Shown here in pieces: positions 1 to 7,187 of a DNA stretch of 64,000 bases (its first letter is position 1; every line of letters starts with the position of its first letter). A model generated the notes under the pieces. The model was given only the letters and a program-made list of their open reading frames with translations, made no database searches and was not told where the DNA came from. Origin of the DNA: Citrobacter europaeus (GTDB lineage Bacteria; Pseudomonadota; Gammaproteobacteria; Enterobacterales; Enterobacteriaceae); contig CP083650.1 of assembly GCA_020099315.1 (NCBI GenBank), positions 1,612,001 through 1,676,000 on the forward strand, in the 5' to 3' direction. Both the position numbers and the translations under genes were made by a program.

Positions 1-1
1 G

Positions 2-109
2 CGAGAAATTATTCACGCCGTCTTCCCATCACGCAGGGGATTATTACCTTCAGTGCGCGCATTAGTGGATTTCTTAACGGAAGAATATGCGCGGATGATT
101 GAGGATTAA
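2..109 (+). CDS. 3' end of a LysR-type transcriptional regulator (partial)
   Basis: An open frame enters from the left edge and ends at TAA 107-109, giving 35 residues. The segment FPSRRGLLPSVRALVDFL followed by an acidic tail is typical of the extreme C-terminus of LysR-family effector-binding domains. The family call rests only on this tail; the helix-turn-helix lies outside the window, so neither target nor ligand can be named. It converges with infA, and the two share the terminator at 130-157. In E. coli K-12 this place is occupied by serW and clpA, so the gene is an accessory insertion relative to K-12. Confidence 0.7.
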   Translation, partial: REIIHAVFPSRRGLLPSVRALVDFLTEEYARMIED

Positions 110-129
110 ATACCTGACCTCAGCCCACA

Positions 130-157
130 AAAAAGGCCGGTTAAACCGACCTTTTAT
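130..157 (-). terminator. infA terminator, possibly bidirectional
   Basis: A 10-bp stem (AAGGTCGGTT / AACCGGCCTT read on the minus strand, one G-U pair) is followed on the minus strand by a run of six T. On the plus strand the same stem carries one C-A mismatch and a short T run, so it may also end the LysR gene. Confidence 0.8.
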
Positions 158-188
158 AATCTGGACGCCATTCGGGCGTTAAAAACAA

Positions 189-407
189 TCAGCGACTACG
201 GAAGACAATGCGGCCTTTGCTCAGGTCGTACGGGGTCAGCTCAACAGTCACTTTGTCGCCCGTCAGGATGCGGATATAGTTTTTACGCATTTTACCGGAG
301 ATGTGTGCAGTAACCACGTGACCGTTTTCTAACTCTACGCGGAACATGGTATTAGGTAACGTATCGAGAACGGTACCCTGCATTTCAATATTGTCTTCTT
401 TGGCCAT
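189..407 (-). CDS. infA: translation initiation factor IF-1
   Basis: This 72-residue protein matches bacterial IF-1, a single OB-fold of the S1 type that binds the 30S A site and assists IF-2 and IF-3 during initiation. The whole chain is the OB-fold, from MAKEDNIEMQG to the basic end RIVFRSR, and the length is exactly that of E. coli IF-1. The ATG at 407 has an AGAGGA ribosome site five bases upstream. It lies downstream of aat on the same strand, with a 283-base gap that holds a likely dedicated promoter, as in E. coli. Confidence 0.99.
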   Translation of the reverse strand: MAKEDNIEMQGTVLDTLPNTMFRVELENGHVVTAHISGKMRKNYIRILTGDKVTVELTPYDLSKGRIVFRSR

Positions 408-654
408 CTAATCCTCTGGGGTATCACTACCGTAATTTGAACCGGCAAGATAATGCCGAAGTTCTTTTAATAAGTAAAGATTTGTGCGTTTAAAACACAG
501 CAAATCGGGTTTGGCGCATTACTCTAACCACACAGCAAAGCTGCACTTAAAGCGCAACGTGTAAGGGAACGAGGAGATAAACGATAGGCGTTGCCTGACG
601 CGAACTGTTCCTTAACGGCGGCGGGGTAATGGGCTAAACCAACTCTGCGCGACA

Positions 655-684
655 ATTATAACACCCCGACAAAAAATGTGCCGA
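655..684 (-). promoter_or_regulatory. candidate sigma-70 promoter for infA
   Basis: On the minus strand a perfect TATAAT lies at 660-655, with TCGGCA (4 of 6 to TTGACA) 18 bases upstream at 684-679. The bases after the -10 read TTGTCGCGC. This GC-rich discriminator is typical of stringently controlled translation genes. Its position upstream of infA and at the 3' end of aat fits the strong promoter known for E. coli infA. Read by eye only. Confidence 0.5.
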
Positions 685-690
685 AAACAT

Positions 691-1395
691 TCACCTCTGA
701 GGTAAAAATAACGTCCTGGGAACCCAGAAATGGCTCGGTAGCCGCTGCTGACGCAGTCTGCTCAGGTGCTCAAGGTACTCCCGACGCGGTGTTTCGACCG
801 CCCCCAGCGAAGCTGTGTGGCTATTTAATACCTGGCAGTCGATTAATTTTCCGCCCTGACGGATAAATTCAGCGCAAAAAACAAGCAGTGCGGTTTTGGA
901 CGCATTTTCCTGACGGCTGAACATCGATTCGCCACAAAACAACGTGCCTTGCGCCACACCATACATACCGCCCACTAATTCATTGTGTCGCCACACTTCA
1001 ATAGAGTGCGCATGCCCCAGTTCGTGCAGGCGATGGTATGCGTCCACCACATCATGCGTTATCCAGGTGCCTTCCTCCCGGTCATTCGCGCAGCCTTCAA
1101 TCACCTGACCAAACGCGTAATTGAGCGTCACGCGATAAGGCGAATTTTTATGAAAGCGTTTCATGCTGCGGCTGAGGTGAAATTTCTCGGGCCAAAGAAT
1201 AGCGCGCGGATCGGGCGACCACCAGAGGATGGGGTCGCCGGGTGAAAACCATGGGAAAATACCGCGCTGGTAGGCCATCAGCAGGCGGGCGGGACTGAGA
1301 TCGCCGCCAAGCGCCAACAAACCGTTAGGCTCGCGTAAAGCGCCTTCCGGTGACGGGAAGGCTATAGAATGGCGGGACAGTTGCACCAGGCGCAT
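691..1395 (-). CDS. aat: leucyl/phenylalanyl-tRNA-protein transferase
   Basis: This 234-residue cytoplasmic enzyme transfers Leu or Phe from aminoacyl-tRNA to proteins with an N-terminal Arg or Lys, marking them for ClpS/ClpAP degradation (N-degron pathway). Family-typical blocks are visible: GLLALGGDLSPARLLMAYQRGIFPW split near residues 25-49, then WWSPDPRAIL, and the GESMFS and DCQ segments of the GNAT-like core. Length equals E. coli Aat. A GGAG lies about ten bases before the ATG at 1395. It sits downstream of cydC with a 44-base gap, and cydD-cydC-aat run in one direction as in E. coli. Confidence 0.98.
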   Translation of the reverse strand: MRLVQLSRHSIAFPSPEGALREPNGLLALGGDLSPARLLMAYQRGIFPWFSPGDPILWWSPDPRAILWPEKFHLSRSMKRFHKNSPYRVTLNYAFGQVIEGCANDREEGTWITHDVVDAYHRLHELGHAHSIEVWRHNELVGGMYGVAQGTLFCGESMFSRQENASKTALLVFCAEFIRQGGKLIDCQVLNSHTASLGAVETPRREYLEHLSRLRQQRLPSHFWVPRTLFLPQR

Positions 1396-1439
1396 GACAG
1401 CGAAACTCCACTACGCGAGTTTGATCGTTCAATAATAGC

Positions 1440-3161
1440 TTACAGACGTTGCTTAAACTGGTAATAACGCCCCTGCCTGGCTAACAGATCTGCGTGATTA
1501 CCTTGCTCAATAATTTGTCCGTTGTCCATTACTATTATTTGATCAAAACGCGACAACCCGCGCAGGCGGTGTGTCACCATCAGTACGGTTTTATTGCGCA
1601 TGACATCGCTAATTAATTCAAGCATTTGGCTTTCCGTTGTGGCATCAAGCCCTTCGGTAGGTTCATCCAGCAGCATTAGCGGAGCATCGTGCAATAAGGC
1701 GCGGGCGATAGCCAGACGACGGAGCTCACCGCCAGAAAGCTGACGACCGCCTTCACCCAGCCAGGCGTTGAGTCCATCATTCTCAAGCAGTTTGTCCAGA
1801 CCGACGCGGCGCAACATCGCGGCTAATGCGTTATCGTCGGCGTGCGGTGCCGCCAGCAGCAGGTTATCGCGAAGGGTTGCGCTGAACAGGTGTACGCGCT
1901 GCGGCACGACGCTGATGCACTGGCGCAGCGTGGCTTCACTAAGGGTAGCAATCGGCTGCTCGTTAATCAGGATTTCGCCACCCTGCGGATCCCATGCGCG
2001 GGTCAACAATTGCAGCAGCGTTGATTTGCCGCAGCCGGTACGACCAAGAATCGCAATGTGTTCACCGGGTGAGGCTTGCAGGGAAAGGGTATCGAGCGCT
2101 TTTTGTGCCTGACCCGGGTAGCTGAATGACACATCGCGTAGCGTAAGGGTGACCTGCTCAGGAACCGGAGAGCCGGCATCCGGGAAGGTAACTTCTGGCT
2201 GCTGTTCGGTTAACTCGGTGATGCGCAGCGCGGAGGCAATGACCTGACCGAGATGCTGAAACGCACCGGTGACTGGCGCCAACGCTTCGAACGCCGCCAG
2301 CGCACAGAAAACAAACAGCGCGATCAGTGCGCCTGGCTGGGTGTTGCCGCCCACGCCGCCTGAGGCCATCCATAACATCATTATTACCGCCAGCGCGCCA
2401 ACTAACAGCATGACCGCCTGTGACAGCGCGGTTAATTCAGACTGGCGTCGCTGGGCTTCGTGCCACTGTAACTCGGTGGCTTCCATTTGAGCGCGGTAGC
2501 GTTCACTGGCGCCAAAAATGGTCAATTCAGCCTGGCCTTGCAGCCAGGACGTTAACTGCTGACGATATTGTCCACGCAGATGCGTCAGACTTTGTCCGGT
2601 GCTCTTGCCTGCCTGATAAAAGAGCGGGGGCAGGATAAATAAGGTCAGCAGCATAATACCGCCGAGAGTGATAGCCAGCGTGAAATCGAGAACGCTTAGC
2701 CCCAGTGTAACTACCATAATGACGACAAAAGCGCCCACTAGCGGAGAGAGTACGCGTAAGTACAGATGATCGAGCGTGTCGACATCTGCTACGATGCGGT
2801 TGAGCAATTCCCCCTGTCCATAACGAGACAGGCCAGCAGGCGAGAGCGGCAAGAGTTTGCTGAAGGTATAAATACGCAAATGTTGCAGCACGCGGAACGT
2901 GGCGTCGTGGCTGACCAGGCGCTCGAAATAACGCCCCGCGGTACGGGTGATTGCTGCACCACGTACGCCTGCGGCAGGAAGCATATAGTTAAAGCTGTAA
3001 ATCCCGGTGACACCAACCACCGCAGAAGCCGACAGGAACCAACCTGAAAGCGTCAGCAAACCAATACTTGCCAGCAGCGTGACGATCGCCAGAACGATCC
3101 CCAGCGTTAACATCCATTTGTGACGTTTATACAGCGTCAGATAAGGTAGCAAAGCGCGCAT
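1440..3161 (-). CDS. cydC: heterodimeric ABC exporter of glutathione/cysteine, CydC subunit
   Basis: A 573-residue inner-membrane ABC half-transporter that works with CydD to export reductants to the periplasm, needed for assembly of cytochrome bd. The first ~310 residues hold six membrane segments. The nucleotide-binding domain follows, with Walker A GRTGCGKST at 373-381, a canonical signature LSGGELRRLAIARA and Walker B LMLLDEPTEGLD. Its ATG (3161-3159) directly follows the cydD stop (3164-3162) with no spacer, so translation is probably coupled. The signature here is canonical while that of CydD is degenerate, as expected for an asymmetric pair. Confidence 0.98.
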   Translation of the reverse strand: MRALLPYLTLYKRHKWMLTLGIVLAIVTLLASIGLLTLSGWFLSASAVVGVTGIYSFNYMLPAAGVRGAAITRTAGRYFERLVSHDATFRVLQHLRIYTFSKLLPLSPAGLSRYGQGELLNRIVADVDTLDHLYLRVLSPLVGAFVVIMVVTLGLSVLDFTLAITLGGIMLLTLFILPPLFYQAGKSTGQSLTHLRGQYRQQLTSWLQGQAELTIFGASERYRAQMEATELQWHEAQRRQSELTALSQAVMLLVGALAVIMMLWMASGGVGGNTQPGALIALFVFCALAAFEALAPVTGAFQHLGQVIASALRITELTEQQPEVTFPDAGSPVPEQVTLTLRDVSFSYPGQAQKALDTLSLQASPGEHIAILGRTGCGKSTLLQLLTRAWDPQGGEILINEQPIATLSEATLRQCISVVPQRVHLFSATLRDNLLLAAPHADDNALAAMLRRVGLDKLLENDGLNAWLGEGGRQLSGGELRRLAIARALLHDAPLMLLDEPTEGLDATTESQMLELISDVMRNKTVLMVTHRLRGLSRFDQIIVMDNGQIIEQGNHADLLARQGRYYQFKQRL

Positions 3162-4928
3162 TCAGATATCCTCCTGACGATGAGCCAGTAATGTCGCAAA
3201 AGCCCCGTTGGCTGAGCTAAGTTCGGTCCCGGTACCTTGTTCAACGATCTGCCCGTCCTGCATCACCCAGATAGCGTCCCAGTCGGTAAGATCTTCCAAC
3301 TGGTGTGTCACCATCAGCGTGGTCTGGCGGCGTGATGCCGCGTTCAACGCCTGCATCACGCGTTGTTCGCTGTGCGCATCAAGGCTGGCGGCGGGTTCGT
3401 CCAGCAGCAGTAACTGACAGGGATTGAGTAAGGCGCGAGCCACGGCAACGCGTTGCGCTTGTCCGACGGAAAGTCGAGCCGCCTGATCGCCTACTGGCGT
3501 ATCCACGCCCTGCGGAAGCAGGGGTAAAAACTCGCTGACCCAGGCGCTGTCGAGTGCGGCCTGTAGCTGCTCCTCGCTGGCATCGGGGCGAGCCAGCAGC
3601 ACGTTTTCACGTAACGTGGCGGCTGGAAGCTGTGGGTTTTGCCCGACCCATGACAGTTGTTTACGCCAGCAATCAGGCGACAGATCACGTAGCTCAAAGC
3701 CGTTAATTCGCAGCGATCCCTGATAAGAGAGGAAACCAGACAGGACATTGAGCAGCGAACTTTTGCCGGAACCGCTGCGTCCAACCAGTACAGCGCGTTG
3801 ACCGGCTGCCAGGGTAAAGTTGAGCGGCCCGGCCAACACTTTGCCTTCCGGCGAGGTGATGACCAGATCTTGCGCTTCAATTGAAACGGCGTCTTTCGTC
3901 GCCAGCTCAATGTCGCCACGCTCTGGATGAGCCAGCGGGGTTTCCATAAAGGTTTTCAGGCTGTCTGCTGCACCAACGGCTTGCGCTTTGGCGTGATAAA
4001 AGGTGCCCAGATCGCGCAGTGGCTGGAAAAATTCCGGCGCAAGAATGAGCGCGAGGAAGCCAGCAGCCAACGTGACGCCCGTCCCGTAGTGGCCGAAATC
4101 GAGCTCTCCGAGGTAGGAAAAACCGAAGTAAACCGCGACCAACGCAATAGAAAGCGATGTAAAGAACTCAAGGACACCGGATGACAGGAATGCCAGGCGC
4201 AGGACTTCCATGGTGCGCTGGCGGAAATCCTGTGACGCAGCGCGGATGCTTTCCGTTTCGGCTTCACCACGACCAAATATTCTTAGCGTCTCCATGCCCC
4301 GCAGACGATCAAGAAAATGGCCGCTGAGACGAGCAAGAGCCTGAAAATTGCGGCGGTTAGCATCGGCTGCGCCCATACCGACCATTGCCATAAACAATGG
4401 GATCAGCGGAGCTGTTCCGAGCAGTATAAGAGCGGCCACCCAGTTTGACGGGAACACCGCAGCCACAATCAATAACGGGACGCATACGGCCAGCGCCATT
4501 TGCGGCAGATAACGCGCATAGTAGTCATGCATATCGTCAATCTGCTCCAGGATAAGCGTAGCCCAGCTCCCGGCTGGTTTACCCTGTATCCAGGCAGGAC
4601 CTGCCTGTTGCAGACGGTCAAGCACCTGGCGGCGAATTTCAAAGCGAATATGCTGCCCTGCGTGAAACCCGACCCGCTCGCGTAACCAGACGACCCATGC
4701 CCGCAGGATGAAAATCAATACCAGCACGATGAAAGGAAGCAGAAGCGCCTCTCGGGGAATATTGGCCATTATCATATGGTCCAGAATTCGGGCCATGAGC
4801 CAGGCCTGAGCGACGATTAACAGACCGCTCACGAATCCCAACAGGCGTGAAATGTTCAGCCATCGTTGGGAAATTACACTTTGCTGTTTTAACCAGCGGG
4901 TCAGCTCTTTTTGACGGGTTTTATTCAT
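3162..4928 (-). CDS. cydD: heterodimeric ABC exporter of glutathione/cysteine, CydD subunit
   Basis: The partner of CydC: 588 residues, with six membrane segments followed by an ABC domain. Walker A is GRSGSGKSS and Walker B LLLLDEPAASLD. The signature is LSVGQAQRVAVARA, with Val replacing one Gly of LSGGQ, marking the degenerate site of the heterodimer. The frame is open 20 codons further upstream, but ATG 4928 gives MNKTRQKELTRWLKQQ, which matches the E. coli start and length. No strong Shine-Dalgarno is visible at this start. The gene follows the trxB terminator and should have its own promoter in 4929-4990. Confidence 0.97.
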   Translation of the reverse strand: MNKTRQKELTRWLKQQSVISQRWLNISRLLGFVSGLLIVAQAWLMARILDHMIMANIPREALLLPFIVLVLIFILRAWVVWLRERVGFHAGQHIRFEIRRQVLDRLQQAGPAWIQGKPAGSWATLILEQIDDMHDYYARYLPQMALAVCVPLLIVAAVFPSNWVAALILLGTAPLIPLFMAMVGMGAADANRRNFQALARLSGHFLDRLRGMETLRIFGRGEAETESIRAASQDFRQRTMEVLRLAFLSSGVLEFFTSLSIALVAVYFGFSYLGELDFGHYGTGVTLAAGFLALILAPEFFQPLRDLGTFYHAKAQAVGAADSLKTFMETPLAHPERGDIELATKDAVSIEAQDLVITSPEGKVLAGPLNFTLAAGQRAVLVGRSGSGKSSLLNVLSGFLSYQGSLRINGFELRDLSPDCWRKQLSWVGQNPQLPAATLRENVLLARPDASEEQLQAALDSAWVSEFLPLLPQGVDTPVGDQAARLSVGQAQRVAVARALLNPCQLLLLDEPAASLDAHSEQRVMQALNAASRRQTTLMVTHQLEDLTDWDAIWVMQDGQIVEQGTGTELSSANGAFATLLAHRQEDI

Positions 4929-4988
4929 TGCACGCTTAGCAGGTGAGTTATTGGAATTTTTGGGCAGGGCAATGTTACAACGAGGCAA

Positions 4989-5016
4989 AAATAAAGGCGA
5001 CTTATAGTCGCCTTTT
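4989..5016 (-). terminator. trxB terminator
   Basis: A perfect stem (AAAGGCGACT / AGTCGCCTTT, 4993-5014, three-base loop) has T-rich tails on both strands. It separates trxB from cydD on the minus strand. Confidence 0.8.
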
Positions 5017-5042
5017 TTACTTTTGTTACTGATTTGTAAAAC

Positions 5043-6011
5043 TTATTTGCAAGCGTCCGCCAGGCCGTCGAGATAACGTTCGGCATCAAGCGCAGCCATA
5101 CAGCCCGTGCCCGCAGAGGTGATCGCCTGGCGATAAATATGGTCCATCACGTCACCGGCTGCGAAGACACCCGGAATGCTGGTTTGTGTGGCATTACCGT
5201 GAATACCGGACTGAACTTTGATGTAGCCATTTTCCAGCTCAAGCTGACCGTCAAAAATGGCGGTATTCGGGCTGTGACCGATAGCGACAAACAAACCGGC
5301 AACGTCCAGTGACTCCACGTTGTCAGTGTTTTGCGTATCGCGCAGACGCAGTCCGGTAACGCCCATTTGATCGCCGGTCACTTCTTCCAGCGTGCGGTGG
5401 GTGTGCAGCACGATGTTGCCGTTTTCAACTTTATCCATCAAACGTTTGATGAGAATTTTTTCGGCGCGGAAGCTGTCGCGGCGGTGAATCAAATGCACTT
5501 CAGATGCGATATTTGCCAGATACAGCGCTTCTTCAACAGCGGTGTTGCCGCCGCCGATCACCGCAACTTTTTGGCTACGGTAGAAGAAACCGTCGCAGGT
5601 CGCGCAGGCGGAAACGCCACGGCCTTTGAATGCTTCTTCCGAGGGTAGACCCAGATAACGCGCTGAAGCGCCGGTAGCGATGATCAACGCGTCACAGGTG
5701 TATTCACCGCTGTCGCCGGTCAGACGGAAAGGACGATTTTGCAGATCAACTTTGCTGATGTGATCAAAAATGATTTCAGTATCAAATTTGGTCGCATGTT
5801 CGTGCATACGCTCCATCAGTAGGGGGCCCGTGAGATCGTGCGGATCGCCAGGCCAGTTTTCCACTTCTGTCGTTGTGGTCAACTGACCACCTTTTTCCAT
5901 ACCGGTAATCAGTACCGGTTGCAGGTTAGCGCGAGCAGCGTAGACCGCAGCGGTATATCCTGCAGGGCCAGAGCCCAGAATAAGAAGTTTACTGTGTTTG
6001 GTTGCGCCCAT
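5043..6011 (-). CDS. trxB: thioredoxin reductase (NADPH)
   Basis: A 322-residue FAD-dependent cytoplasmic enzyme that reduces thioredoxin with NADPH. Visible motifs are the FAD-binding GSGPAG near residues 13-18, the redox-active CATCDG near 136-141, the NADPH motif GGGNTA, and the C-terminal FAD segment VFAAGDV. The frame extends 29 codons upstream, but ATG 6011 gives MGATKHSKLLILGSGPAG, the E. coli start, and has a GGGGAT ribosome site four bases away. The end reads LADACK rather than LADAK of E. coli, so there is one extra Cys close to the C-terminus. It is divergent from lrp across 547 bases. Confidence 0.98.
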   Translation of the reverse strand: MGATKHSKLLILGSGPAGYTAAVYAARANLQPVLITGMEKGGQLTTTTEVENWPGDPHDLTGPLLMERMHEHATKFDTEIIFDHISKVDLQNRPFRLTGDSGEYTCDALIIATGASARYLGLPSEEAFKGRGVSACATCDGFFYRSQKVAVIGGGNTAVEEALYLANIASEVHLIHRRDSFRAEKILIKRLMDKVENGNIVLHTHRTLEEVTGDQMGVTGLRLRDTQNTDNVESLDVAGLFVAIGHSPNTAIFDGQLELENGYIKVQSGIHGNATQTSIPGVFAAGDVMDHIYRQAITSAGTGCMAALDAERYLDGLADACK

Positions 6012-6558
6012 GAGATCCCCATAGTTGTTGGCAGGCAATGAGCAGGATTGTAGGGAATTTGCAGGCGTAAAAAAAGAGTATGGCGATTTTGTTAACAATA
6101 TGTGTAATAGCAGAAACCGATGAGCGGGTGGATTAGGCGTAATACTATAACGATTTCTACTTAAAATCGGTCAGTTATAAGGTGATAAAATGACGATTTT
6201 CCATCACTGCGAATGAATAACTGGCATGTTGTACTAAAAATCGATGTTTTGCTTTGACAATCACCTGCTGTTTTGCGAAAACATTCAAGGAAGAAAAAAA
6301 CTGTGTCATGTATATGCTGCATAATCATGCATGTAGATACCATGTTTACCGTGTTAGCGAAATCTACGCATGGTGTGGACAGATGCCATTCGTGATGTCG
6401 ATAGCCGCCGACAGGCAACGGTCTTCTCACCATAAGCCCAGGCATTGCGAACCGAAAATCCCTCTGGGTTGCGGTTTATTTTGATGGGTAGCGGCTCTGA
6501 ACAGTGATGTTGGTAGAGTCAGGCAGGAGTAGGGAAGGAATACAGAGAGACAATAATA
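6012..6558. promoter_or_regulatory. trxB-lrp divergent intergenic region with long lrp leader
   Basis: 547 bases with no supported gene. A perfect TTGACA lies at 6254-6259 on the plus strand. A weak -10 (around 6277-6284) would start transcription near 6290, close to the ~267-base leader known for E. coli lrp. The region is AT-rich between 6130 and 6320, in keeping with the nucleoid-protein and autogenous control known for lrp. The trxB promoter must also lie here, but I could not place it convincingly. Small open frames here lack ribosome sites and are not called. Confidence 0.5.
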
Positions 6559-7053
6559 ATGGTAGATAGTAAGAAGCGCCCTGGCAAAGATCTCGACCGT
6601 ATCGATCGTAACATTCTTAATGAGCTGCAAAAGGATGGGCGTATTTCTAACGTCGAGCTTTCTAAACGTGTGGGACTTTCACCAACGCCCTGCCTTGAGC
6701 GTGTGCGTCGGTTGGAAAGACAGGGTTTCATTCAGGGCTATACAGCGCTGTTAAACCCACATTATCTGGATGCATCACTTCTGGTTTTTGTTGAGATTAC
6801 TCTGAATCGTGGCGCCCCGGATGTGTTTGAACAATTTAACTCTGCGGTACAAAAACTTGAAGAAATTCAAGAGTGTCATTTGGTTTCCGGTGATTTCGAC
6901 TATTTGCTGAAAACACGCGTACCGGATATGTCGGCATATCGTAAGCTGTTAGGGGAAACCCTGCTGCGTCTGCCTGGCGTGAATGACACACGTACCTATG
7001 TAGTAATGGAAGAAGTCAAACAGAGCAATCGTCTGGTAATTAAGACGCGCTAA
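6559..7053 (+). CDS. lrp: leucine-responsive regulatory protein
   Basis: This 164-residue feast/famine regulator binds DNA as octamers or hexadecamers and responds to leucine, controlling amino-acid metabolism, transport and pili. The N-terminal helix-turn-helix covers about residues 15-60 (LDRIDRNILNELQKDGRI, then VELSKRVGLSPTPCLERVRRLE). The RAM effector domain follows, with EIQECHLVSGDFDYLLK. Length and sequence are essentially those of E. coli Lrp. A purine-rich GAGAGA lies about ten bases before the ATG. A hairpin terminator follows at 7110-7139. Confidence 0.99.
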   Translation: MVDSKKRPGKDLDRIDRNILNELQKDGRISNVELSKRVGLSPTPCLERVRRLERQGFIQGYTALLNPHYLDASLLVFVEITLNRGAPDVFEQFNSAVQKLEEIQECHLVSGDFDYLLKTRVPDMSAYRKLLGETLLRLPGVNDTRTYVVMEEVKQSNRLVIKTR

Positions 7054-7109
7054 CACGGAACAGGTGCAAAATCGACGCAGTTTGATTACACTCCTGTTAA
7101 TCCATACAG

Positions 7110-7148
7110 CAACAGTGCCGGGGTGACCCGGTGCTGTTGTCCGTTTTA
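7110..7148 (+). terminator. lrp terminator hairpin
   Basis: A 13-bp stem with two G-U pairs (7110-7122 with 7127-7139, GTGA loop) is followed by TCCGTTTTAG. It stands between lrp and ftsK. Confidence 0.65.
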
Positions 7149-7187
7149 GCATCGGGCAGGAAAAGCCTGAAACCTGGAGAGCCGTTT

